Assembly: GCA_963753845.1 (NCBI GenBank)
Contig: CAVWEI010000006.1
Location: 248,001-312,000 of the forward strand
DNA from: Thiosocius sp963753845
Lineage (GTDB): Bacteria; Pseudomonadota; Gammaproteobacteria; Chromatiales; Chromatiaceae
Length of the DNA stretch: 64,000 nt
Reading direction: 5' to 3'
The translations under genes and the position numbers were made by a program. The notes under the pieces were generated by a model that was given only the letters and a program-made list of their open reading frames with translations, searched no databases and was not told the origin of the DNA. Shown here piece after piece: positions 25,450 through 33,659 of the stretch. Each line of letters starts with the position of its first letter. Positions within the stretch are counted from its first letter, which is position 1.

Positions 25450-26487
25450 GTGGCTGACGATATCCGGATACGCGCGGCTTCCGAGCCCGATTCAGGGGCC
25501 TGGGACGACTATGTGCTCGCCCATCCGCGCGGCACCTTTTTTCACCGCTACGGTTGGAAACGCCTGATCGAGTCCACCTACCGTTATCCCGGGCACTACC
25601 TGCTCGCGGAGCGCGGCGGCAGTCTTTGTGGCGTGTTCCCCTTGGGGGAGGTCAAGCATCTGCTGTTCGGGCATTCGCTTATCTCGGTGCCGTTTTGCGT
25701 CTATGGCGGCGTTCTGGCCGACGATGATGTGGTGCGGGGGGCGCTCGAACTGCACGCGATGCGCCTGGCCACGGAGCTCGACGTAGGCCATCTCGAGGTG
25801 CGCAACGAGCAGCCGGTACGCGACGACTGGCCGCGCAAGGAGGGACTGTACGTCACCTTCAAGCGCCAACTCAGCGAAGACCATGATGCAAATCTGAGTG
25901 CCATCCCACGCAAGCAGCGGGCCATGGTGCGCAAGGGCATCAAGGCGGGGCTGGTCGGCGAGCTGGATGACGGCATCGAGAATCTTTACCGGGCCTATTC
26001 CGAAAGCGTGCGAAACCTGGGTACCCCGGTGTTCCCCAAGGCCCATTTCCGGGCGATCCGTGCCGAGTTCGGGGAAGACGTCGACGTCGTGACGGTGCGT
26101 CACGAAGGCGAGGTGGTCGCCTCGGTCATGAACTACTATTTCCGCGACCATGTCCTGCCTTTTTATGGCGGCGGTATCTCTGCCGCCCGCAACCTGGCCG
26201 CGAACGACTTCATGTACTGGGAGGTCATGCGGCGCGCGGTCGAGCGCGGGTGTGGGGTGTTCGATTTTGGCCGCAGCAAGGTGGACACGGGCTCATACCG
26301 GTTCAAGAAGCACTGGGGATTCGAACCCGAGCCGCTGAGCTATGAATACTTCCTGGTGCGCTCGCGCGAGATGCCCGACCTCAACCCCAACAACCCCAAG
26401 TACCGGCTATTCATCAATGCGTGGAAGCGCCTGCCGGTCGGGGTCAGCCGCGCAATCGGGCCCTGGTTGGCGCGCGGTCTGGCCTGA
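25450..26487 (+). CDS. FemAB family protein of the XrtA/PEP-CTERM-associated type
   Basis: A 345-residue GNAT-fold protein of the FemAB superfamily. FFHRYGWKRLIESTY, VPFCVYGGVLAD, LEVRNEQP, LSAIPRKQRAMVRKG, YGGGISAARNLAANDFMYW and FDFGRSKVDTGSYRFKKHWGFEPEPL match the subfamily found beside XrtA exosortase and exopolysaccharide genes. Its reaction is unknown; FemAB relatives transfer amino acids from aminoacyl-tRNA to cell-wall precursors. The GTG start has GAGG about 9 bases upstream. No exosortase, PEP-CTERM protein or polysaccharide gene lies nearby, so the gene is an outlier here. Confidence 0.8.
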   Translation: MADDIRIRAASEPDSGAWDDYVLAHPRGTFFHRYGWKRLIESTYRYPGHYLLAERGGSLCGVFPLGEVKHLLFGHSLISVPFCVYGGVLADDDVVRGALELHAMRLATELDVGHLEVRNEQPVRDDWPRKEGLYVTFKRQLSEDHDANLSAIPRKQRAMVRKGIKAGLVGELDDGIENLYRAYSESVRNLGTPVFPKAHFRAIRAEFGEDVDVVTVRHEGEVVASVMNYYFRDHVLPFYGGGISAARNLAANDFMYWEVMRRAVERGCGVFDFGRSKVDTGSYRFKKHWGFEPEPLSYEYFLVRSREMPDLNPNNPKYRLFINAWKRLPVGVSRAIGPWLARGLA

Positions 26488-26511
26488 CGGTGCGTGGCCC
26501 GCGGGGCTGCT

Positions 26512-27537
26512 TCAATCCACGGTGACGCGGTTGCGCCCACCGTTCTTGGAACGATACAGCGCCTGGTCGGCCCGATTGACGAACTCCATGACGTCCTCGC
26601 CCTGACGGTAGCAGGCCACGCCTGCGGAGATGGTGATCTTTCCGAGTGGCTTCTTGTTGTCGGCGCGCACCAATTGCGCATTGGCGATCGCAATGCGGAT
26701 GCTTTCGGCCACTGATTTCGCCCCCGTGGAGGGCGTCTCCGGCAGCAGCACGGTGAATTCCTCGCCACCGTAGCGCGCCGCGGTGTCCTTGCCCTTGATA
26801 TTCTTTTGCAGTACCTGGGCGACAAAGCGTATGACGCGATCGCCGACCAGGTGGCCATGCGTATCATTGATCGCCTTGAAGTGGTCGATGTCGAGCATGA
26901 CCACCGAGGGCGGAGACCCGGGGGGCATCTCGCCGATTGCTGCATTCAGCTGGTCGATCAGGGCCAAACGGTTGTACAAGCCGGTCAGAGGGTCGGTGAT
27001 CGCACGTTTGCGCTCGCGCTGCAGTTGCTCGTGCAGTTCCGCAATCTCCGCAGACTTGGATTCGAACTGCGTCTGCATGCCGCTCGTCACCTTTTGCATG
27101 CCGCGGGTTTCTTCGATCAGGGTGGTCAGCAGTCCGCGTATCTCATCCAGATCGTCTTTGTCCGCGACGTCTTGTACGAAGCCGCCCAGTGCGCCCTCGA
27201 ATGCCTGTGCATCGTTGCCGGCTTCACTCAGTGATGCGGCGACCTCGCTGAGGATCTTGTTCAGGCCGGTGCGCACCTGGTCGATGTTGTCGGTGTCCTT
27301 CTCGGCGATATATCGGCGGTGCAGTTGCGCGTTGATCTCGGCCGTGAACTCGGTCTTGGCCTCTATCAGGCGCTTTATCTCTGCATTGAGTTCGGGGTTT
27401 TCGCCACTGACGTAGGTGAACCAGGTCGCATAGTTGTTCGGGGTGGACGGCACCTTGTTCTGCGACATCAGCGGGATGATCAGGCGCAGGTATTCTGTCG
27501 CTGCCTCGATGCTCAGCTCATCTTCGTCGACGCTCAT
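26512..27537 (-). CDS. Diguanylate cyclase with GGDEF domain
   Basis: A 341-residue cytoplasmic protein. The N-terminal half (about 1-165) is helical and resembles the N-terminal regions of soluble GGDEF proteins (NYATWFTYVSGENPELN), with a predicted coiled coil (about 145-175). The GGDEF domain (about 170-341) has DPLTGLYNRLAL, MLDIDHFKAINDTHGH and an active-site GGEEF in ARYGGEEFTVLLP, so it should make cyclic di-GMP. The residues where an inhibitory RxxD I-site would stand (five before GGEEF) read KGKD, so product inhibition may be weak or absent. No membrane segment or phosphoreceiver domain is visible. It converges on the FemAB gene. Confidence 0.9.
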   Translation of the reverse strand: MSVDEDELSIEAATEYLRLIIPLMSQNKVPSTPNNYATWFTYVSGENPELNAEIKRLIEAKTEFTAEINAQLHRRYIAEKDTDNIDQVRTGLNKILSEVAASLSEAGNDAQAFEGALGGFVQDVADKDDLDEIRGLLTTLIEETRGMQKVTSGMQTQFESKSAEIAELHEQLQRERKRAITDPLTGLYNRLALIDQLNAAIGEMPPGSPPSVVMLDIDHFKAINDTHGHLVGDRVIRFVAQVLQKNIKGKDTAARYGGEEFTVLLPETPSTGAKSVAESIRIAIANAQLVRADNKKPLGKITISAGVACYRQGEDVMEFVNRADQALYRSKNGGRNRVTVD

Positions 27538-27635
27538 TGGCCGGGTTCCTCGCGGTACACATGCGGTCCTGTTTGGTTTGTTGTTTTCTTTGGTCTTTCG
27601 GATATCGGTCGAGAGCGCTCAGAACTTTAACTCTT

Positions 27636-27679
27636 GGACTCATCCTGATCCGGATTGGCTGCCAGGCAGTGATGAGTCC
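27636..27679 (-). terminator. Hairpin downstream of the methyltransferase gene
   Basis: GGACTCATC (27636-27644) and GATGAGTCC (27671-27679) form a perfect 9-bp stem 10 bases past the methyltransferase stop. The interior holds two smaller palindromes, ATCCGGAT and CTGCC-A-GGCAG. There is no T-run, so it is a weak terminator at best, or an RNA 3'-end structure. Confidence 0.4.
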
Positions 27680-27688
27680 GACAGGCCG

Positions 27689-28288
27689 CTAGCGCCGTTC
27701 GGCCATGGCAACCGTGTACTGTCTGCCCTGTTTGATCTTCGTGTGATTGCCGAACACCTCTTGGAATGCGCGCGCGATGAACAGGCGCAGGCCGCTGATT
27801 ACCACCACGTAAAACCGCCCGCCCGGTTCGAGGCGTTCGCGGATGTCATGGAAGAACAGGTAATAGTGCTCCTTACTGGTCTTGGCCGGCAGGTTGGACA
27901 GCGCCAGGGTGAAGCTCTGCGGGGGCACGTGACGCAGCCCGTCGCTGAGAATCGCGTGGGCGTTGCCTATATGGTTCCGCTGCGCGTTGGCGTTGGCGTA
28001 TTCGACCGCGACGAAGTCCTTGTCGACCATCAGGCAGCTGCCCTGGGGGGCGGATCTGGCCACCGCGAGGCCGAGCGGGCCATAGCCGCAGCCGAGATCG
28101 ATGGCGCGGTCGTCGGGTCTCACCTCGAGGTGTTCGAGCAGCAGGCGCGACCCCTCGTCGACGGCCTTGGGCGAGAACAGGCCCCAGGTCGTGTGAAATG
28201 TCAGCGGATGACCGAGCAGGGTCTCGCTGAACACGATGTCCTGGCGCAGTCGGTCGAGGTCAAGCGGTGGTCTTGGTTGCTTGGGCAT
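27689..28288 (-). CDS. Class I SAM-dependent methyltransferase (RsmC/RlmG-like 'small' domain)
   Basis: A 199-residue protein with one methyltransferase-small domain. The SAM-binding loop AIDLGCGYGPLGLAVA is at about 63-78, and an upstream FSPKAVDEGSRLLLEHL segment is typical of rRNA guanine-N2 methyltransferases of the RsmC/RlmG group. The usual catalytic NPPF/Y is replaced by SNLPAK (about 131-136), as in some uncharacterised relatives, so the substrate may differ from rRNA guanine. It overlaps the preceding hydrolase gene by 29 bases on the same strand. Confidence 0.8.
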   Translation of the reverse strand: MPKQPRPPLDLDRLRQDIVFSETLLGHPLTFHTTWGLFSPKAVDEGSRLLLEHLEVRPDDRAIDLGCGYGPLGLAVARSAPQGSCLMVDKDFVAVEYANANAQRNHIGNAHAILSDGLRHVPPQSFTLALSNLPAKTSKEHYYLFFHDIRERLEPGGRFYVVVISGLRLFIARAFQEVFGNHTKIKQGRQYTVAMAERR

Positions 28289-28859
28289 GGTCTTCGCTAT
28301 GTTGGTCGAGCCAGTCGCTTATGCGTGGCAGCTGCTGCTCGATGTGGTCGAAACGGTGACTGCCGCCAGGCAACTCCACGACCTCCTTGTCTCGGTAGTA
28401 GGCAGCGGCCTGCCGGTAGTCGAGGGTCTCATCCCCCTGCTGCAGCAGCACCAGGTAGCTTTCGTCTGAGGCGAGGTTGTCGCGTTGCAGCGGGACCAAT
28501 GCCTCGAGGTAATCGGTGCCAACGTGGAACTCGGCGCCGTCGCACCAGCGCTGCTGCGCGCCGAGGTACCCGGCGAGCAGTTCGTGTGGTCTGATCACCG
28601 GGTTGATCAGGACCGTCGGCAATGGCCTGGCCGCATTCAGCCAGGTGGCATAAAAACCACCCAGTGACGAGCCAAACAGGACGGACACCGGGTAGCGGTC
28701 GAGCAGGTCCTGCAGGTGTGCAATGGCGGACATGGGATGGAACGGCAGGTCTGGCGCGAGCACCTGTCCGAGTCCGAAATGACGCCTCAGGCAGAGGGAT
28801 TTTTCTCCCCAGCCGCAGCTTCCGAACCCGTGGATGAACAGGATCAAGACCGGCCACAC
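28260..28859 (-). CDS. YqiA/YcfP-type alpha/beta hydrolase
   Basis: A 199-residue small esterase-like protein. LFIHGFGS at the N-terminus forms the oxyanion loop; the nucleophile elbow GSSLGGFYA carries the catalytic Ser (about 64). VLINPVIRPHE and a C-terminal GGSHRF with the likely catalytic His fit the YqiA/YcfP family, whose natural substrate is unknown. The GTG at 28859 overlaps moeB by 16 bases; a TTG at 28847 overlapping the moeB stop as TTGA is an alternative. Confidence 0.85.
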   Translation of the reverse strand: MWPVLILFIHGFGSCGWGEKSLCLRRHFGLGQVLAPDLPFHPMSAIAHLQDLLDRYPVSVLFGSSLGGFYATWLNAARPLPTVLINPVIRPHELLAGYLGAQQRWCDGAEFHVGTDYLEALVPLQRDNLASDESYLVLLQQGDETLDYRQAAAYYRDKEVVELPGGSHRFDHIEQQLPRISDWLDQHSEDHAQATKTTA

Positions 28860-29614
28860 ACCGGGCAGGCGGGGTCGGGCCGCAGGCGCAGTTCACGCCA
28901 CTGCATGCGCAGGCCGTCGAGTATCAGCAGGCGGCCTGCCAGCCCTTTGCCGACACCGCACAGCAGCTTGATTGCCTCCAGGGCCTGCATGGCGCCGATG
29001 ATCCCGACCAAGGGGGCTACCACGCCGTTTTCGCTGCAGCGAAGATCTTGCTCACCGTCCTCGGAATAAAGGCAACGGTAGCAGGGGCCGCCGGGCTCGC
29101 CATCGAACACCGTGATCTGGCCGTCCCAGCGGATAGCGGCACCGGACACCAGCGGGGTCCGGGCGGTCTGGCAGGCCTGATTGAGCGCGAATCGGGTGGC
29201 GAAGTTGTCGCTGCAGTCGAGCACCACGTCTGCGGCCGCGGCGGCCGCGTGCAGTTGCTCGCCCTCAAGGCGCGTCTTGTGCAGATTCAGCCTGGTGAGC
29301 GGATTCAGCGCCTGCAGACCAGCCTGGGCGGAGGCAGTTTTTTCGTGACCGATGGTCGCGGTAGTATGAAGAATTTGGCGCTGCAGATTGCTCAGGTCGA
29401 CCCGATCGTCATCGGCCAGGTCCAGTGTCCCGACGCCGGCTGCGGCCAGGTACATGGCCGCCGGCGAACCCAGTCCGCCGAGACCGATGATCAGTGCGCG
29501 TGCGCCCTGCAGGCGCTCCTGGCCTTCGATCCCCAGCTCGGGGAGCATGATCTGGCGGCTGTAACGCAGCAGTGCATCGTCGTCCATCTGCAGGGGGCTG
29601 GCGGGGTCGGGCAT
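28844..29614 (-). CDS. moeB: MoeB/ThiF family sulfur-carrier adenylyltransferase
   Basis: A 256-residue E1-like enzyme that adenylates the C-terminus of a ubiquitin-like sulfur carrier (MoaD or ThiS). RYSRQIMLPELGIEGQ, the ATP loop IIGLGGLGSPAAMYLAAAGVG (in parts), DDDRVDLSNLQRQ and the cofactor-site DCSDNFATR are classical. Zinc-binding pairs CYRC (about 187-190) and CPVC (about 250-253) are present. The place near prmC-prfA-hemA favours MoeB, but ThiF function cannot be excluded. An alternative start, MDDDALLRYSRQ, lies nine codons in. Confidence 0.9.
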   Translation of the reverse strand: MPDPASPLQMDDDALLRYSRQIMLPELGIEGQERLQGARALIIGLGGLGSPAAMYLAAAGVGTLDLADDDRVDLSNLQRQILHTTATIGHEKTASAQAGLQALNPLTRLNLHKTRLEGEQLHAAAAAADVVLDCSDNFATRFALNQACQTARTPLVSGAAIRWDGQITVFDGEPGGPCYRCLYSEDGEQDLRCSENGVVAPLVGIIGAMQALEAIKLLCGVGKGLAGRLLILDGLRMQWRELRLRPDPACPVCGRS

Positions 29615-29762
29615 GCGGTGGTGCGGTCGCTCGTTTGTGTCCTGACGGGGATCGGCAGGCGCGGATCCCCGGGCGCGGAAGGCCCTTTACGGTCCTGGGC
29701 CTGATCTTAGCGGATTCGGGCTGCGACCAGTAAACGGCTGGCCGGGGAAGGCGGCCGGACGG

Positions 29763-30173
29763 TCATAGGTAGCGCCGCCAGTGTTCGGGGCGGTCGTCCT
29801 GACATCCGTGTTCGCGTTGACGGTAGCGGTTTACGAAAACCTTCTGGGTACAGTTGGCCTCACCCCTGGCGCACCCCAGGTTGGCGCGCTGCGTTTCCTC
29901 GGTGTAGTGGTAAAGGGCGCGCCTGATCTTGTACTTCAGGCGGCTGTCCAGATGGAAGCCGTTGCGCTCCAGCACCAGCTCTATGTCGGCGAGACAGATC
30001 GCGAGCAGGTGGTATCCAACGTGCAGGGTTTCGGGGTCGAAGGCCTCGGCCCGTTGAACGCCCTCGATCTCGACCAGCATGGCGGCCGCCGACCCCGCCT
30101 GGTCCGGATCCGGGTGCAGGGTGCAGAAAGTGATCTCGCGTTCCTTGAAGAGGCTGGTACCTTCCGTATCCAT
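29763..30173 (-). CDS. Protein of unknown function between prmC and moeB
   Basis: A 136-residue protein that I do not recognise. The first ~75 residues have a beta-alpha-beta rhythm (EITFCTLHPDPD, AMLVEIEGVQRAEAF, LHVGYHLLAICLADIELVLERNGFHLD) recalling heavy-metal-associated or ferredoxin-like folds, though without a CxxC metal site in the loop. The second half is basic and aromatic (KYKIRRALYHYTEETQRANLGC) and has three cysteines (CARGEANC, HGC). Codon use looks like its neighbours. It probably belongs to the prmC-moeB side, but a terminator at 30192-30236 separates it from prmC. Confidence 0.65.
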   Translation of the reverse strand: MDTEGTSLFKEREITFCTLHPDPDQAGSAAAMLVEIEGVQRAEAFDPETLHVGYHLLAICLADIELVLERNGFHLDSRLKYKIRRALYHYTEETQRANLGCARGEANCTQKVFVNRYRQREHGCQDDRPEHWRRYL

Positions 30174-30191
30174 GGCGCCAATGCTGTGCCG

Positions 30192-30236
30192 AAAAGGCCA
30201 CAGGGGTCAAGGGGGATTACCCTGACCCCCGTGGCC
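30192..30236 (-). terminator. Intrinsic terminator of the hemA-prfA-prmC operon
   Basis: Read on the minus strand, GGCCACGGGGGTCAGGG pairs with CCCTTGACCCCTGTGGCC through one mismatch and one bulge, with a six-base loop, followed by TTTT (complement of 30192-30195). The prmC stop codon and the codons for its last nine residues lie inside the hairpin. Confidence 0.75.
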
Positions 30237-31085
30237 TGGTGCTGCCGGTGCCAGGCAACCCCCGGAGTGACGTTCGTGCCCTGCCAGGTCATGGCGCAGG
30301 GACAAGCGGCGGAAACCTGCCTTTCGCATCGATTCGATGACTTTTTTGCCCTGGTCGCTGCCGTGCTCCAGCCACAGCCAGCCGCCGGGCCCGAGGTGGG
30401 CGCGTGCGGCGTCGACGATCAGGCGGATATCGTCCAGGCCGTCGATCCCGGATACGAGCGCCTGTGGTGGCTCGAAGCGCAGGTCTCCGCGGTGCAGGTG
30501 GGGGTCGTCCTGTGCCACGTAGGGTGGATTGCCCACGATCAGGTCGAAACGTGCATCCTCGGGCAGGGCCTCAAACCAGTCGCTATGCACCAGATCCACG
30601 TTGTCCAGTCCCAGTCCGGCGGCATTGGATCGGGCGATGTCGAGGGCGGCGCGCGACCGGTCGACGGCCGTGATGCGCCAGTCGGGCCTTTCGCTGGCCA
30701 GGGCAAGTGCTATGGCGCCGCTGCCGGTGCCCAGGTCCAGCACGCGGGCCTTGTCGGGCAGTTCGAGTTCCAGTGCGATCTCGACCAGGTGTTCCGTCTC
30801 GGGCCGTGGGATCAGGGTGTCTGCGCTGATCTTCAGGTGCAGTGACCAGAACTCGCGTTCGCCGGTGATGTGCCCGACCGGGTGCCCCAGCAGACGCCGC
30901 GACAGCATCTGCTCGAAAGCCTCTACCTGATCGGTATCGGGGGTGTGTTCGGGCCAGGCATACAGCCAGCTGCGGTCACGGCCGAGTGCGTGGGCGAGCA
31001 GGACCTGACCCTCGAGTGCGGGCTCGTCAGAGCGTGCGGAAAGCGTGCTGCGGGCATGTTCGAGCAGCGCCCGCACCGTACTCAT
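30207..31085 (-). CDS. prmC: Peptide chain release factor N5-glutamine methyltransferase
   Basis: A 292-residue PrmC (HemK), which methylates the Gln of the GGQ motif in release factors 1 and 2. VLDLGTGSGAIALALASERP (about 115-134) binds SAM, and IVGNPPYVAQ (about 183-192) is the catalytic NPPY. LIPRPETEHLVE is another family block. ATG 31085 overlaps the prfA stop (ATGA). The normal C-terminus (HDLAGHER) is followed by an unusual tail of about 20 residues, HSGGCLAPAAPGHGGQGNPP, whose last part is encoded by the terminator hairpin. It may be a read-through or slightly shifted ending; the catalytic domain is complete. Confidence 0.93.
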   Translation of the reverse strand: MSTVRALLEHARSTLSARSDEPALEGQVLLAHALGRDRSWLYAWPEHTPDTDQVEAFEQMLSRRLLGHPVGHITGEREFWSLHLKISADTLIPRPETEHLVEIALELELPDKARVLDLGTGSGAIALALASERPDWRITAVDRSRAALDIARSNAAGLGLDNVDLVHSDWFEALPEDARFDLIVGNPPYVAQDDPHLHRGDLRFEPPQALVSGIDGLDDIRLIVDAARAHLGPGGWLWLEHGSDQGKKVIESMRKAGFRRLSLRHDLAGHERHSGGCLAPAAPGHGGQGNPP

Positions 31086-32161
31086 TCGTCGCCCAGGGCC
31101 GCCAGCAACTCGGCCTGGTGCTCCTGCCGCAGGGGATCTATGACCTGGTCGAGTGCGCCCTCGGTGATCTCGTCGAGCTTGTAGAGGGTCAGGTTGATGC
31201 GGTGGTCGGTCAGGCGGTTCTGCGGGTAATTGTAGGTGCGGATCCGCTCGGAACGGTCGCCACTGCCGACCTGAAGGCGCCGGTCCTCGGCCTCGCTGGC
31301 GGCGGCATCGGCCTGTGCGGCGGCGAGCAGGCGGGACTGCAGCAGCGACATGGCGCGTGCCTTGTTCTTGTGTTGCGAACGTTCGTCCTGGCACTCGACC
31401 ACCACGCCGGTGGGCAGGTGGGTGATACGCACGGCCGAGTCGGTGGTGTTCACGTGCTGGCCGCCGGCGCCCGAGGAACGGTAGGTGTCGATGCGCAGAT
31501 CACCGGGATTGATGTCGAATTCGTCTACCGACTCGACCTCGGGCAGGATCGCGACCGTACACGCCGAGGTATGGATCCGGCCCTGTGACTCGGTGTCCGG
31601 GACCCGTTGCACGCGGTGAGCGCCGGACTCGAATTTCAGCCGCGAGTAAACACCCCTGCCGATGATGCGTACGATCACCTCCTTGTAGCCGCCGTGCTCG
31701 CCGAGGCTCTCGCTGATCGTCTCGGTCTGCCAGCCCCTGCGCTCGGCATAGCGAAGGTACATGCGCAGCAGATCCCCCGCGAACAGCGCCGCCTCGGCCC
31801 CTCCGGTACCGGCGCGCACCTCGAGGAAGACATTGCTTTCATCGTTCGGATCGCGCGGCAGCAGCAGGCGCTCGAGTTCCGGCTGAAGTTCGCCCATGGT
31901 GCGCCGCGCCTCGGAGCAGGCATCCTCTGCGAGTTCGGCCATCTCGGGATCGGCCAGCATCTCCTCGGCGCTTTGCAGCTCCGCCTCCGCCTCGACGAAG
32001 CGCCGGTAGCATTCGCCCACCGGCTCGACCTGGGCATACTCGCGGCCAAGATCGCGGAACTGGTTGCCGTCCGCCTGTATGTCGGGGTCCGCCATCAGGG
32101 CGGTGATCTCCTGGGCGCGTTCGCTGATCTGTTCGAGCTTGCTGCGGATACTGGCTTTCAT
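31082..32161 (-). CDS. prfA: Peptide chain release factor 1
   Basis: A 359-residue RF1, which reads UAA and UAG stop codons and triggers peptide release. The GGQ loop is in SSGAGGQHVNTTDS (about 228-241). The stop-recognition tripeptide PxT appears as PDT in QRVPDTESQGRIHTS (about 185-199). Full length and standard. It lies 81 bases after hemA and overlaps prmC by four bases, the classical hemA-prfA-prmC operon. Confidence 0.97.
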   Translation of the reverse strand: MKASIRSKLEQISERAQEITALMADPDIQADGNQFRDLGREYAQVEPVGECYRRFVEAEAELQSAEEMLADPEMAELAEDACSEARRTMGELQPELERLLLPRDPNDESNVFLEVRAGTGGAEAALFAGDLLRMYLRYAERRGWQTETISESLGEHGGYKEVIVRIIGRGVYSRLKFESGAHRVQRVPDTESQGRIHTSACTVAILPEVESVDEFDINPGDLRIDTYRSSGAGGQHVNTTDSAVRITHLPTGVVVECQDERSQHKNKARAMSLLQSRLLAAAQADAAASEAEDRRLQVGSGDRSERIRTYNYPQNRLTDHRINLTLYKLDEITEGALDQVIDPLRQEHQAELLAALGDE

Positions 32162-32242
32162 GTTGAGCGGTGATCGCCTGGGCAGATAAAGGGGACGGGA
32201 AGACTGACCGGCTCGGCCGGCTGCGGGCAGGATTCGACGTAG

Positions 32243-33517
32243 CTAATCCTGGCCGGATTTGCCGTGGCCCAGCTGGAACAGCGCATTTGCCGCCTCCAGC
32301 AATTCGTGCTGGCCGTTGCTGCCGGCCTCGCGCAGCTGGGTGCTGGGCGTATGCAGCAGTTTGTTGGTGAGGGTCTGGGCGAGGAAGGCCAGGGCCTCCT
32401 CGGCAGGCTTGCCGCTTTCGACCATGCGCAGCGCCTTGCCCAGCACTTCGTCACGGATATCGCACGCCTGGCGGCGGTAGTCCTGGATCAGGCCCACGGC
32501 ATCCAGTGATCTCATCCACGCCAGGAACTCGTCGACCTGGAACTGGATGATCTCCTGCGCCTGGCCAGCCGCCTCCTCACGTGAGCGCAGGTTCCCCTGG
32601 ATCACCTCGTCGAGGTCGTCGACCGTATAGTGATACACGTCCTCCAGGTCGGCCACCTCGGCCTCGATGTCGCGCGGCACCGCGATGTCGACCATGAACA
32701 TGGGCCGGTGGCGGCGGCGCTTCAAGGCGCTCTCGACCGTGCCCTTGCCCAATATCGGGACCGGGCTGGCAGTGGATGAAATCACGATGTCGGCGTCGGC
32801 CAGGTGCGAGGGGATCTCGGTGAGCCCGATGGCATAGGCGTCGAATTGTTCGGCCAGCTCCTGGGCACGCGCGATGGTGCGGTTGGCGACGATGATGCGC
32901 CCGATGCCGTTCTGGATCAGGTGGCGCGCGGCCAGTTCAATGGTCTCGCCGGCGCCGATCAGCATGGCGGTCTGTTGCGACAGGTCGGCAAAGATCTGGC
33001 GCGCCAGACTGACGGCCGCGAACGCCACCGAAACCGGGCTGTCGCCGATGGCGGTATCGGTGCGGACCTGCTTGGCGGTGGAGAAGGCGTGCTGGAACAG
33101 CCGCGTCAGCAACTTGCCGGTGCGGCCGGCATCGCTGGCGGTCTGGAATGCGTTTTTCACCTGGCCCAGGATCTGCGGCTCGCCGAGTACCAGCGAATCG
33201 AGGCCGCTGGCGACGGACAGCAGGTGGCCGATTGCCCGCCGCTCCTCGTGCATGTACAGGTAGGGCGAGATGTCTTCGACCGACAGGCCGTGGAACCCTG
33301 CCAGCCAGTCGCGGGTCAATTCATCTGCGTCACCCGGGTCCGTATGGCAGTAAACTTCGGTGCGGTTGCAGGTGGACAGGATGACGGCCTCGTGGATACC
33401 CGCGAGCTCTGTCAGACTGCGCAGTGCGGCGACGATGATATCCGGGCCGAATGTCAGGCGTTCGCGGATACTTACCGGGGCTGTCGTGTGGTTGAGTCCG
33501 ATGACAAGCAGGGGCAT
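32243..33517 (-). CDS. hemA: Glutamyl-tRNA reductase
   Basis: A 424-residue NADPH-dependent enzyme that reduces glutamyl-tRNA to glutamate-1-semialdehyde, the committed step of C5-pathway tetrapyrrole synthesis. VIGLNHTTAPVSIRE opens the protein, the catalytic Cys is in ILSTCNRTEVY (about 50), GEPQILGQVKNAF follows, and the nucleotide-binding MLIGAGETIELAARHL is at about 182. A C-terminal dimerisation helix region ends the protein. First gene of hemA-prfA-prmC; the TPR lipoprotein gene diverges from it. Confidence 0.97.
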   Translation of the reverse strand: MPLLVIGLNHTTAPVSIRERLTFGPDIIVAALRSLTELAGIHEAVILSTCNRTEVYCHTDPGDADELTRDWLAGFHGLSVEDISPYLYMHEERRAIGHLLSVASGLDSLVLGEPQILGQVKNAFQTASDAGRTGKLLTRLFQHAFSTAKQVRTDTAIGDSPVSVAFAAVSLARQIFADLSQQTAMLIGAGETIELAARHLIQNGIGRIIVANRTIARAQELAEQFDAYAIGLTEIPSHLADADIVISSTASPVPILGKGTVESALKRRRHRPMFMVDIAVPRDIEAEVADLEDVYHYTVDDLDEVIQGNLRSREEAAGQAQEIIQFQVDEFLAWMRSLDAVGLIQDYRRQACDIRDEVLGKALRMVESGKPAEEALAFLAQTLTNKLLHTPSTQLREAGSNGQHELLEAANALFQLGHGKSGQD

Positions 33518-33659
33518 GCTGGTCTAGTCTGCACTGAATTGGGGCAGAAATTTTGAGATATCAAGAGGTTGAATGCAAGTGGCAGTTTATGTCGGCGATT
33601 GGCTGGAACATCGTCCCGAGCGTTTTTGCGTGGCCTGCCATCCGTTGATCCTGGGGGCC

